NCBI GenBank assembly: GCA_900766815.1
Contig: CAAFWV010000033.1
Location: 1 to 18,100, forward strand
DNA from: Lachnospiraceae bacterium
Lineage (GTDB): Bacteria; Bacillota; Clostridia; Lachnospirales; Lachnospiraceae
Direction of reading: 5' to 3'
DNA: 18,100 nt
The translations under genes and the position numbers were made by a program. The first letter of the stretch is position 1; each line of letters starts with the position of its first letter. Of this stretch, positions 1-7,029 are shown piece after piece. The notes under the pieces are model-generated. The model had not been told where the DNA came from, made no database searches, and saw only the letters and a program-made list of their open reading frames with translations.

Positions 1-353
1 ACATTAAGGATATTAAGAATCGATCCGGCACAGCCCGCCTTGGGATTCATGCAGCCTATTACAACCTTGGGAATACGGGCCTGAACTATTGCACCGGAAC
101 ACATCTGACAGGGCTCAAGAGTGACATACATGGTACATTCCTCCAGCCTCCAGTCACCCATCACCTTGCTAGCCTTTCTAATCGCATTAAGCTCCGCATG
201 AGACAGGGTATTCTTATCGGTCTTCCTTCTGTTATAGCCTCTGCCGATTATCTTTCCACGGTATTCAATTACACATCCTATGGGAACCTCACCTAAGGCT
301 TTGGCCTTCTTGGCCTGCCTTATCGCCTCCCTCATATATTTTACATCACTCAT
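1..353 (-). CDS. tadA: tRNA-specific adenosine deaminase TadA (3' part cut by window edge)
   Basis: Translating the minus strand from the ATG at 353 gives 117 complete codons before the window ends, so the C-terminus is missing. The protein carries the zinc-dependent deaminase signature: HAE at residues 52-54, with the catalytic Glu54, and PCQMC at 81-85, whose Cys82 and Cys85 should bind zinc with His52. This is the TadA/CMP-dCMP deaminase family. The N-terminus (MREAIRQAKKA, VPIGCVI, GRGYNRR) fits TadA, which converts A34 to inosine in tRNA-Arg(ACG). The ribosome binding site is weak (AGAG close to the ATG), and an 11-bp hairpin ends only 10 nt upstream. In Bacillus, tadA precedes scr and dnaX, so those may lie just outside the window. 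The family call is firm; the substrate is inferred. Confidence 0.93.
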   Translation of the reverse strand, partial: MSDVKYMREAIRQAKKAKALGEVPIGCVIEYRGKIIGRGYNRRKTDKNTLSHAELNAIRKASKVMGDWRLEECTMYVTLEPCQMCSGAIVQARIPKVVIGCMNPKAGCAGSILNILN

Positions 354-360
354 AATCTCT

Positions 361-389
361 AAAATACCCAACCCATAAGGGTTGGGTAT
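361..389 (-). terminator. Hairpin with short U-tract between the small membrane protein gene and tadA
   Basis: An 11-bp perfect stem (TACCCAACCC core with GGGTTGGGTA) closes a 4-nt loop. On the minus strand it is followed by TTTT. It starts 4 nt after the TAA of the upstream gene and ends 10 nt before the tadA ATG. It looks like an intrinsic terminator with a short U-tract. There is no space for a promoter between it and tadA, so leaky termination, attenuation or 3'-end stabilisation are all possible. Confidence 0.7.
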
Positions 390-393
390 ACTC

Positions 394-825
394 TTATCTA
401 TAGCTTGCTGTATCTATTCCGTCAACATCACAGTTTCTCTCATGAAGCTGTCTGTTCCTCTCGGCTGCACAGTTGTCGGCATGAGCCTTGCGAATATCAA
501 ACATCTCACTCATCCGATACTTTGCAGACTTTTCATATGCCAGCTGTCTGGCCAACCAGTCATGCTCCCTATCCTCCATCGCTCTGAAGGATTTGCCTTC
601 AGAATTGCGGTTGATATCGGCACTTCCTGTGGTACCTCCGCGCATTTCTCTGCTGACACCGGTGGTCTTAGGTGTACCCTTCGCAGGCTTATTCACCTCA
701 AAGTTTGAGTTGTCAACATATGATGCTCTTTTCTTAATGGGATTACTGCCCTGACTGCTCTTTGATGCTTTTATTACAAACTTAATAATTACAATAATAA
801 ATACAAGAGATATTATTGAAGCCAT
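394..825 (-). CDS. Small single-pass membrane protein of unknown function, SPFH partner
   Basis: I do not recognise this 143-residue protein. Residues 2-20 form one hydrophobic helix (ISLVFIIVIIKFVI). It is followed by a low-complexity Ser/Thr/Lys/Gly stretch to about residue 75, and then a strongly charged, probably helical segment (about 76-130) rich in Arg, Glu, Asp and Lys. There is no cleavable signal motif and no recognisable enzyme motif. The ATG at 825 has AGGAT 6 nt upstream and lies 12 nt after the stop of the SPFH gene, so the two are almost certainly co-transcribed. SPFH proteins are usually paired with a membrane NfeD protein. This gene occupies that slot but has no NfeD-like OB-fold sequence that I can see. 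A role as partner or anchor is inferred from position only. Confidence 0.75.
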   Translation of the reverse strand: MASIISLVFIIVIIKFVIKASKSSQGSNPIKKRASYVDNSNFEVNKPAKGTPKTTGVSREMRGGTTGSADINRNSEGKSFRAMEDREHDWLARQLAYEKSAKYRMSEMFDIRKAHADNCAAERNRQLHERNCDVDGIDTASYR

Positions 826-837
826 ATTTTTATCCTA

Positions 838-1722
838 TTACTTTCTTACAGTTTCAGCTATTGCGGTAACTGTACCTGAGAGGTCTGCGATATCGTTCGG
901 AACGATAATCTTGGTTGCCTGACCGTTAGCCATCTGTGTAGCAGCCTCGTACTGCTTAAGCTTAAGATACTGTGCTGAAGGATTAGCCTCATTTATAAGT
1001 CTGATTGACTCAGCCTGTGCTCTCTGTACCGCAAGGAGAGCCTGTGCCTCACCTTCTGCCTCTCTGATTCTCTTCTCCTTAACTGCATCTGCACGGAGAA
1101 TTGCTGCTTCCTTCTCACCTTCTGCAAGAGTGATAGCTGACTGCTTCTGGCCTTCTGCTGTAAGAATTGCTTCTCTCTTCTCACGCTCAGCTCTCATCTG
1201 CTTCTCCATTGCATCCTGGATACTTCTCGGCGGCTGGATATTCTTAACCTCCACTCTGTTAACCTTGATTCCCCACTTATCTGTAGCTTCATCAAGAATA
1301 TTGGTAATCTGACCATTGATGCTGTCACGGCTTGTAAGTGTCTCATCAAGAGTCATTGAACCGATGATATTACGAAGTGTTGTTGCTGAGAGATTCTCAA
1401 TGGCTGCTATTGGTCTTTCAACTCCGTATGAGAACATCTTAGGCTCAAATACCTCGAAGAATACTACAGAATCTACCATCATGGTAACGTTATCCTTGGT
1501 AATAACTGGCTGGGGCTCAAAGTCAGCCACCTGCTCTTTTAACGATACCTTCTTAACCACTCTGTAGAGAATCGGTATCTTAAAGTGTAATCCTGCCTCC
1601 CATGTTGCATGATAGCGACCGAGGAACTCTACAATCCATGCATTGGCCTGTGGTACGATGCATACGCATCTTACTAAGAAGACTACCAACAGTAATACAA
1701 TAATCAATGCTACAACTTCCAT
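838..1722 (-). CDS. SPFH/Band 7 (stomatin/QmcA-like) membrane scaffold protein
   Basis: This 294-residue protein has one N-terminal membrane helix (about residues 3-20), then a Band 7/SPFH domain (about 20-190), and then a long Ala/Glu/Arg-rich coiled coil (AEGEKEAAILRADA and similar repeats, about 190-250). It ends in a hydrophobic tail with IIVPNDIADLSG. This is the stomatin/prohibitin/QmcA architecture. Such proteins oligomerise on the membrane and organise microdomains or control membrane proteases. The start is the ATG at 1722, because AGGAGG lies 10 nt upstream of it. A longer reading from a TTG at 1746 would include that ribosome binding site. The gene sits 12 nt before the small membrane protein gene. 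No NfeD partner is seen nearby. No convincing promoter was found in the 86 bp upstream. Confidence 0.93.
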   Translation of the reverse strand: MEVVALIIVLLLVVFLVRCVCIVPQANAWIVEFLGRYHATWEAGLHFKIPILYRVVKKVSLKEQVADFEPQPVITKDNVTMMVDSVVFFEVFEPKMFSYGVERPIAAIENLSATTLRNIIGSMTLDETLTSRDSINGQITNILDEATDKWGIKVNRVEVKNIQPPRSIQDAMEKQMRAEREKREAILTAEGQKQSAITLAEGEKEAAILRADAVKEKRIREAEGEAQALLAVQRAQAESIRLINEANPSAQYLKLKQYEAATQMANGQATKIIVPNDIADLSGTVTAIAETVRK

Positions 1723-1808
1723 TTTTGATATACCTCCTATAATCAAGATAAAGTCAATAATAACACAAATGTTTTATTAATTCCTTAAGAATAAACAAAT
1801 TTTACCTG

Positions 1809-2894
1809 TTACATATTATTTTTATGCAGATAATTTACATAATCGACTACCATCATGGCAATCTTGAAGGTGACCGCATCATCAAATACCCTCATGTCAA
1901 GTCCAATTGCCTTCTGCAGCTTCTCCATCCTGTATACAAGAGTATTCCTGTGGATAAACAGCTGTCTTGAGGTCTCCGATACGTTCAGATTATTCTCGAA
2001 AAACTTATATACAGTAGTCAGTATTTCCTCATCAATATCTTCCGGTCTGGTATCCTTGAATACTTCTTTGACGAACAGCTCACATAGGCTTATCGGGAGC
2101 TGATAGATAAGACGGCCGATTCCCAGATTCTCATAGGAAAGAATCGGAAGTGATGAATAGAAGATGTCACCTACATCAAGTGCCATCTTTGCTTCTTTAT
2201 ATGATTTGGAGATGTCCTTAAGCTCACCTACACATAATCCGTATGACACCCTTGCCTTGAGCATAGCCTCCGTATTAAGAATATCCAGAATCTCAACAGC
2301 TGTATCATTGAGAGACTCTCTGTCATCCTTACCATCGACATCCTTAATAAGTATGATATTCTGTTCATCAACGGTAAGAATAGTATTGCCTGCCTGCTCT
2401 AAGAACAGACTCTTCAGTATCTCTGTAGCAACTCCCTCAGTATCCTTAGTCTCAATCAGATATACGATTCTCTTAACCTCATTCTCAATGTGAAGCCTGG
2501 TTGCCCGGTTGTGGATATCAACCAGAAGCATATTATCAAGAATCAGATTCTGATAGAAGCTTGTCTTATCCAGCTTCTCCTTATATGCCTTAATCAGACT
2601 CTTAAGCTGACATACTGCCACCTTGCCCATAATATTGGCATCTTCAGATACACTGCTTGCAATAAGGATATATATACACTCTTCCTCATCCTTAACCTTG
2701 AAGTAATAATCATCCCCAATAATCTGACTGTCCGCAGACGATTCCATGAAGGCCTTAACGTCCTTAATATCTCTGCTCTTTGATGTCTCAGATGAATAGA
2801 TGAGTCTCAGACTGTCGTCATATATTCTGTATTCGGTATGTGTAACCTGACTCAGTTCGTCTATTGTATTCTTTATTACCTGTCCAACAAGCAT
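1809..2894 (-). CDS. CdaR/PucR-family transcriptional regulator
   Basis: This 361-residue protein ends in a PucR-type helix-turn-helix (about residues 305-355; SETSRQLFIHRNTLVYRMEKL is the recognition region), which is diagnostic for the CdaR/PucR family. The N-terminus (GQVIKNTIDEL, then EYRIYDDSLRLIYSSE) resembles a PAS-like or sugar-diacid sensor domain. The middle (about 155-290) fits the degenerate GGDEF-like domain found in CdaR proteins. The ligand cannot be read from the sequence. The ATG at 2894 has GGGGAG 6 nt upstream. The gene has its own probable promoter (-10 TATAAT), which lies in the tail of the ATPase gene's terminator. It is next to an orphan sugar-ABC ATPase gene, so control of carbohydrate uptake is a plausible inference but not shown. 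Confidence 0.88.
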   Translation of the reverse strand: MLVGQVIKNTIDELSQVTHTEYRIYDDSLRLIYSSETSKSRDIKDVKAFMESSADSQIIGDDYYFKVKDEEECIYILIASSVSEDANIMGKVAVCQLKSLIKAYKEKLDKTSFYQNLILDNMLLVDIHNRATRLHIENEVKRIVYLIETKDTEGVATEILKSLFLEQAGNTILTVDEQNIILIKDVDGKDDRESLNDTAVEILDILNTEAMLKARVSYGLCVGELKDISKSYKEAKMALDVGDIFYSSLPILSYENLGIGRLIYQLPISLCELFVKEVFKDTRPEDIDEEILTTVYKFFENNLNVSETSRQLFIHRNTLVYRMEKLQKAIGLDMRVFDDAVTFKIAMMVVDYVNYLHKNNM

Positions 2895-2927
2895 TACTTT
2901 CTCCCCTGTATAGTTTTGCTAATCCTT

Positions 2928-2955
2928 ATTATATCATAAAAGGGAGAGCTGTCCG
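2928..2955 (-). promoter_or_regulatory. Promoter for the CdaR-type regulator, nested in the upstream terminator
   Basis: On the minus strand, TATAAT (2928-2933) is a perfect -10. Sixteen nt upstream is CGGACA (2950-2955), matching 4 of 6 bases of TTGACA. The ATG follows 33 nt after the -10. The -35 hexamer covers the loop of the terminator hairpin at 2940-2964, and the -10 lies just beyond its T-tract. Confidence 0.65.
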
Positions 2956-2964
2956 CTCTCCCTT
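2935..2964 (-). terminator. Intrinsic terminator after the sugar ABC ATPase gene
   Basis: A 10-bp perfect stem (AAGGGAGAGC with GCTCTCCCTT) encloses a 5-nt loop. On the minus strand the last bases of the stem run into TTTTAT. It begins 27 nt after the ATPase stop codon. The hairpin is strong but the U-tract is short. Confidence 0.8.
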
Positions 2965-2991
2965 AAATTTTTATCAGTTCCGCAAAACAGA

Positions 2992-4101
2992 CTAGTTAGT
3001 AATAACCTGCTCTGTCTCCTTATCGAATACGTGAACCTTCTCAACGTCGAATGCAAGCTTAACCTTATCGCCGGGTCTTGCTGTTGTACGAGGATTAACT
3101 CTTGCTGTGATAGGGAACTCCTCAAGATCAAAGTACAGATAAACCTCTGCACCAAGAAGCTCGTATACCTTAACTGTTGACTCGAATGTGCACTTAGCTG
3201 TCTCGATGAACATCTCTGAGTCATATACATCCTCAGGACGGATACCGAATGTAACGGTCTTTCCATCATAACCACCCTCGATAAGCTTCTTAGCCTTAGC
3301 GGGAGGAAGAGGAAGTGTCTGACCTGCGAAGAGGAGGTTAACCTGATCACCCTTAACCTCAACCTTAGCATCAAGGAAGTTCATCTGAGGTGAACCCATG
3401 AATCCTGCAACGAAGAGGTTCTGTGGCTTATCATAGAGGTTCTGAGGTGTGTCAACCTGCTGGATAACACCATCCTTCATAACTACGATTCTTGTACCAA
3501 GAGTCATAGCCTCTGTCTGGTCATGTGTAACGTAGATGATTGTAGCATCAAGTCTCTGATGAAGCTTAGCAATCTCAATTCTCATCTGTACACGTAACTT
3601 AGCATCAAGGTTTGAGAGAGGCTCGTCCATAAGGAATACCTTAGGGTTACGAACGATTGCACGTCCCATTGCAACTCTCTGTCTCTGACCACCTGAAAGA
3701 GCCTTAGGCTTACGATCAAGAAGTGCTGAAAGGTCAAGAATTCTTGCTGCCTCACGAACCTGCTTATCAATCTCATCCTTAGGAACCTTACGAAGCTTAA
3801 GACCGAAAGCCATGTTATCGTATACAGTCATATGCGGATAAAGAGCGTAATTCTGGAATACCATCGCGATATCACGATCCTTAGGCTCAACATCGTTAAC
3901 TACCTTGTCACCAATCTTAAGCTCACCTGATGAGATATCCTCAAGACCTGCGATCATTCTAAGTGTAGTAGACTTACCACATCCTGAAGGTCCTACGAAG
4001 ATGATGAATTCCTTGTCTGCAATCTCAAGGTTGAAATCCTTAACAGCCTCAAAACCGTTAGGATACTTCTTGCAGATGTTCTTTAATGATAAACTTGCCA
4101 T
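2992..4101 (-). CDS. Sugar ABC transporter ATP-binding protein, MsmX/UgpC type
   Basis: This 369-residue ATPase has Walker A GPSGCGKST (37-45), a Q-loop in VFQNYALYPH, the ABC signature LSGGQRQR (135-142), Walker B VFLMDE (155-160) and the H-loop His193. These are followed by a TOBE/MOI-type C-terminal domain (about 240-369). The length and the PLSNLDAKLR segment place it in the CUT1 carbohydrate family (MsmX, UgpC, MalK). No permease or solute-binding genes lie beside it, so it probably acts as a shared ATPase energising several sugar importers encoded elsewhere, as MsmX does in Bacillus. The ATG at 4101 has AGGAGG 8 nt upstream. The gene has a terminator on each side and is probably its own transcription unit. 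The TOBE domain may also bind regulators. Confidence 0.95.
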   Translation of the reverse strand: MASLSLKNICKKYPNGFEAVKDFNLEIADKEFIIFVGPSGCGKSTTLRMIAGLEDISSGELKIGDKVVNDVEPKDRDIAMVFQNYALYPHMTVYDNMAFGLKLRKVPKDEIDKQVREAARILDLSALLDRKPKALSGGQRQRVAMGRAIVRNPKVFLMDEPLSNLDAKLRVQMRIEIAKLHQRLDATIIYVTHDQTEAMTLGTRIVVMKDGVIQQVDTPQNLYDKPQNLFVAGFMGSPQMNFLDAKVEVKGDQVNLLFAGQTLPLPPAKAKKLIEGGYDGKTVTFGIRPEDVYDSEMFIETAKCTFESTVKVYELLGAEVYLYFDLEEFPITARVNPRTTARPGDKVKLAFDVEKVHVFDKETEQVITN

Positions 4102-4144
4102 TTGATAATCCTCCTAAACTGGGTACTTTCTTTTCGTTAGGTTC

Positions 4145-4173
4145 AGTATATAATATTCATTCCGACATAAAAA
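4145..4173 (-). promoter_or_regulatory. Tentative promoter for the sugar ABC ATPase gene
   Basis: On the minus strand, TATACT (4145-4150, 5 of 6 bases of TATAAT) lies 17 nt after TTTTTA (4168-4173, 3 of 6 bases of TTGACA). An alternative -10, TATTAT, sits a few bases upstream. The -35 candidate is the T-tract of the preceding terminator. A promoter is expected here because a terminator lies upstream, but the exact elements are uncertain. Confidence 0.4.
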
Positions 4174-4218
4174 TAGGCAACCTGCCAAAAAACTCTCATC
4201 CTTTTTAAGCAAGTTGCC
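4168..4218 (-). terminator. Terminator after the diguanylate cyclase gene
   Basis: GGCAACTTGC pairs with GCAGGTTGCC (one G-T wobble). An inner A-run/T-run pairing shortens the loop. On the minus strand the hairpin is followed by TATTTTTATG. It begins 42 nt after the cyclase stop codon and isolates the ATPase gene downstream. Confidence 0.75.
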
Positions 4219-4260
4219 ATATTTCCATTCTGTAATTTGAATTCCATGCATGATAGAATA

Positions 4261-5826
4261 CTATCTCTTATCGGATTCTATATCCCCGGTAACCCTTACA
4301 CTTTCTATATCGGATATTTCCCTGCTGTAATATACCAGCTGGTTCTTACCCCTGCGCTTAGCCTCATACAATGCCTTGTCGGCAGCCTTGTAGGCTTCCT
4401 CGAAGGTGGTAGCGTCCTTAGGAAGGATTACCGCACCGATACTTGCAGTTGCGGAATACTGTACATATCCTCCAACCTTGAAGTGATGGAAGAAGGTGGT
4501 GATTCTGACACCCTCTCTGCTTAACTGTTCATCCGACTTGATATTCTTAAGGAAGACCACAAACTCATCTCCACCGAGTCTTCCGATGATATCAGTTACT
4601 CTGAATTCATTAGTCAGCTGATGACCCAGGTTCTTAAGCAGTTCGTCACCGAAGGCATGACCCATGGTGTCATTTACTTTCTTAAAGTTATCAATATCAA
4701 AGAGGAACATCATACATTGAACACCCGGATTCTCATCCAGATATTCCTGTATCTTACGCTCCGTGGCTATCTTATTATTGAGACCGGTAAGCAGGTCTGT
4801 ATCAGCCTTGTCTGCAAGGTCCGCACTCTCTTCATTAAACCTTATCTTGTTGATTACAACATATACCAGAAGCAATGCAACAAAAATGCATATCAGAATA
4901 ACAATGTTGTTAACCAGGCTTCTCGCCTCCCTGGTGTCATCGTCTACAAGCTTCTCAACATAGTCACTGTTAATAACCGTAACCAGACTCCAGTCAGCTA
5001 TTCCAAAGGGTGCTATTGCTATCTCTCTGTTCTCTTCGGAGTTTGATGCCTTAAAGGCCATTTTCTCACCCTTAACCACACGAATCTTAATCTGTGCAAG
5101 ACTAAGGGTTGGCAGATTGCCTGTGGACAGATTGGAATAGATATTCTCTCCGGTGGTATATACACTTTTACCCTTACTGCTGCTGACAATATGTCCGTTG
5201 GAATCTATTATTGCATATGCAGTGTCGCCATTGTATATGGTTTCATCATAATAATCATCAAAGATGTCCTGTTCAATAAAGAGATAAATATTGCCGATTA
5301 CACCCTCTTCATATATGCACGGAACGGCGCATACATAAGCAGACCTGCCGATTATCGGGTCATTCTCGGTAAAAGTGAATTCCTCTGACTTACTGTCAGC
5401 ATAGAAGTCAGCACTACTGTAATCCACGGCAATACCGTCACTGTCAAAGCCCCTGCCTTCATTATCGGTGATTGCTGCCTTGAATATATGGCTGTTTGCC
5501 CTGATAAGATTATGTGCAAAGCTTATTCTCTGTGAATCAGACAGGGCTTCGATATTACTTACTATTGTCGTTGCACCCTCTCCGACTCCGGGTATTCTCA
5601 TAAGCTCCTTGCCCATCCTGTTGGCAAGCACCTCTGTCTGTACAGACAGGTTCTTTTCAACATTATCCCGGGCATTCATCTCTGATGAATACCTGAATTT
5701 GGATACAATAATAATAAGTGAGAAAATAAGAACACTGCCATATACAATAGCCTTGTAATACTCTCTCCTGTTGGAATTATTCTGTTTCTTTCGTTTCTTC
5801 TGATTCTTCGGATTCTTTTTGCTCAT
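4261..5826 (-). CDS. Membrane diguanylate cyclase with extracellular Cache-type sensor
   Basis: This 521-residue protein has a very basic N-terminus (residues 3-22), a first membrane helix (about 25-42), an extracytoplasmic region of about 260 residues that resembles a double Cache sensor, a second membrane helix (about 306-326), and a C-terminal GGDEF domain (about 340-505). The GGDEF domain looks active: DLLTGLN at 344-350, the intact motif GGDEF at 418-422, and an inhibitory I-site RVTD at 409-412, spaced five residues before it. It should make cyclic di-GMP in response to an outside ligand. The start at 5826 gives a 50-bp overlap with the YesL gene, and no other Met occurs before the first membrane helix. 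An earlier GTG at 5853 would swallow the ribosome binding site. Co-transcription with YesL is very likely. The ligand is unknown. Confidence 0.95.
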   Translation of the reverse strand: MSKKNPKNQKKRKKQNNSNRREYYKAIVYGSVLIFSLIIIVSKFRYSSEMNARDNVEKNLSVQTEVLANRMGKELMRIPGVGEGATTIVSNIEALSDSQRISFAHNLIRANSHIFKAAITDNEGRGFDSDGIAVDYSSADFYADSKSEEFTFTENDPIIGRSAYVCAVPCIYEEGVIGNIYLFIEQDIFDDYYDETIYNGDTAYAIIDSNGHIVSSSKGKSVYTTGENIYSNLSTGNLPTLSLAQIKIRVVKGEKMAFKASNSEENREIAIAPFGIADWSLVTVINSDYVEKLVDDDTREARSLVNNIVILICIFVALLLVYVVINKIRFNEESADLADKADTDLLTGLNNKIATERKIQEYLDENPGVQCMMFLFDIDNFKKVNDTMGHAFGDELLKNLGHQLTNEFRVTDIIGRLGGDEFVVFLKNIKSDEQLSREGVRITTFFHHFKVGGYVQYSATASIGAVILPKDATTFEEAYKAADKALYEAKRRGKNQLVYYSREISDIESVRVTGDIESDKR

Positions 5827-6460
5827 CAGTATTACCTGATTCCTCCCCCACACCTTCTAACTTGGCGAATATCTTCTTCCATCCAAGACTGCATAAATAT
5901 ATCGGTCCCGATACCCCAAGTAATACATAAATAGGAACGATATACATGAAGACAGAAGAAAAAATGAACGCAATCGGTGCAATTGTGACTGCGATAAATA
6001 CAATCGTATACGGCAGATTGGCAAGCGCCAAAAGAAATGCATTCTTAATGGTAATCTTCACCGGATTCTCGAAATGTGACTGAAGCGGATATACATACAC
6101 CATAAACGCTACCAGAATAACACCCGTCAATAGAATGAATACCCTGATTCCTGTCGAAATGTCTACTATACTTCCCCCTGTCAGTATCAGGAAATCGGCT
6201 CCGTAAATCGATATTAATATAAGATTAATCAGCCAGATAACCGTAGACTGCCTGAAGTTCAACTTAAAGGATTTGAAGAAGTCCTTCCAGATATATGACT
6301 CCTCATCCTTGGTAATCTTAACCGTACAATAGTAGCAGGCTGTAATCGATGCACCTATTGTAAATATCGGAATTGAACAGATTATCGTTAGAAAATTAAG
6401 AATTACTAAGTCCGCCAGCTTGCCAAGCGCCCTCATCAAAGGATTATCCGGATTAAACAT
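5777..6460 (-). CDS. yesL: YesL/DUF624 family membrane protein
   Basis: This 227-residue integral membrane protein opens with NPLMRALGKLADLVILNFL and continues with PIFTIGASITACYY, typical of the YesL (DUF624) family. I count about five hydrophobic segments (roughly 16-38, 74-96, 103-125, 140-165 and 170-190). The last 25 residues form a hydrophilic, very acidic tail rich in Glu. The biochemical function of the family is not established. Members are usually found near sugar ABC transporters, which agrees with the MsmX/UgpC-type ATPase gene two genes downstream. GGAGGAG lies 4 nt before the ATG at 6460. A strong promoter is present upstream. The end of the gene overlaps the cyclase gene by 50 bp in another frame. 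The symbol is assigned by family only. Confidence 0.88.
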   Translation of the reverse strand: MFNPDNPLMRALGKLADLVILNFLTIICSIPIFTIGASITACYYCTVKITKDEESYIWKDFFKSFKLNFRQSTVIWLINLILISIYGADFLILTGGSIVDISTGIRVFILLTGVILVAFMVYVYPLQSHFENPVKITIKNAFLLALANLPYTIVFIAVTIAPIAFIFSSVFMYIVPIYVLLGVSGPIYLCSLGWKKIFAKLEGVGEESGNTDEQKESEESEETKETE

Positions 6461-6487
6461 ATTTCTCCTCCACTAATCAACATTATC

Positions 6488-6516
6488 ATTATAGAACAGA
6501 CGATTTAGCATTTCAA
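6488..6516 (-). promoter_or_regulatory. Strong promoter for yesL and the diguanylate cyclase
   Basis: On the minus strand, TTGAAA (6511-6516, 5 of 6 bases of TTGACA) and a perfect TATAAT (6488-6493) are separated by 17 nt. The -35 covers the stop codon of the upstream GNAT gene. The ATG follows 27 nt after the -10. Confidence 0.82.
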
Positions 6517-6980
6517 TTGCCAAATTCCCACTTCATTGGAGTGAAAATCATTCCGTCCTTCTTCTGCATAGACCCTTCATCGGCAAATCCAAGCTTATGG
6601 TAGAATTCAGTGGCATAGGGTGAGGCGTTAACGGTAATACGATTCTCTCCCTCTCCCAACAAATAATCCTTAAACTTATAAAGCATTGCTCTGGCAATTC
6701 CTCTTCTGTGATATTTTTCATCCACAAAGAGAAGCGATAAGTGTGTCCCGTTTCTTAAGCTTGCAACACCAATAATTTTGTCATCACTAATGGCAACAAT
6801 CAGCTTGTAATGACCCTGCAGAAACAGCTTATAGAGCAGCTCATCGGAAATAAAATTTAAGAAAGCCTCTGTTCCTTCTATGCCATATTCCTTACTTTCG
6901 TATTTCAGGAAAACCGCGTAGGCTAAGGCCATCGCATCATCCCATTCTTCGGCTCTTGCTGCTCTTATCTCAATATCCAT
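6513..6980 (-). CDS. GNAT family N-acetyltransferase
   Basis: This 155-residue protein has the GNAT fold pattern. The acetyl-CoA-binding segment is SLLFVDEKYHRRGIARAML (HRRGIA is the pyrophosphate loop), followed by NASPYATEFYHKLGF, the common C-terminal GNAT motif. The substrate cannot be inferred. The start is the ATG at 6980, preceded by GGGGG 5 nt upstream. A longer frame from 7106 would translate through the terminator hairpin and the end of the hydrolase gene, so it is rejected. The ribosome binding site sits directly after that hairpin, so expression probably depends on read-through from the hydrolase/metG unit. A yesL promoter overlaps its stop codon. Confidence 0.9.
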   Translation of the reverse strand: MDIEIRAARAEEWDDAMALAYAVFLKYESKEYGIEGTEAFLNFISDELLYKLFLQGHYKLIVAISDDKIIGVASLRNGTHLSLLFVDEKYHRRGIARAMLYKFKDYLLGEGENRITVNASPYATEFYHKLGFADEGSMQKKDGMIFTPMKWEFGN

Positions 6981-6997
6981 ATTTTCCCCCACCAATA

Positions 6998-7026
6998 AAC
7001 AAAAGCGTGTCATCCACGCTTTTGTT
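6998..7026 (-). terminator. Hairpin between the hydrolase and GNAT genes
   Basis: A 12-bp perfect stem (AACAAAAGCGTG with CACGCTTTTGTT) has a 5-nt loop. On the minus strand it is followed by TATT. It begins 3 nt after the hydrolase stop codon and ends 17 nt before the GNAT ATG, directly against the GNAT ribosome binding site. It is terminator-like, but termination may be partial because the stem itself contains the T-tract and no promoter fits downstream. Confidence 0.7.
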
Positions 7027-7029
7027 AAT

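Noticed and set aside
1723..1746. Longer N-terminus for the SPFH protein from a TTG
   Set aside because: The extension would contain the AGGAGG ribosome binding site of the ATG at 1722.
1723..1808. Promoter for the SPFH gene
   Set aside because: Several AT-rich hexamers occur, such as TATTAT and TTGACT, but none pair at a 16-18 nt spacing with a matching partner before the ribosome binding site.
5827..5853. Longer N-terminus for the diguanylate cyclase from a GTG
   Set aside because: The extension covers the GGGGGAGG region that probably serves as ribosome binding site, and would lengthen the overlap with yesL to 77 bp.
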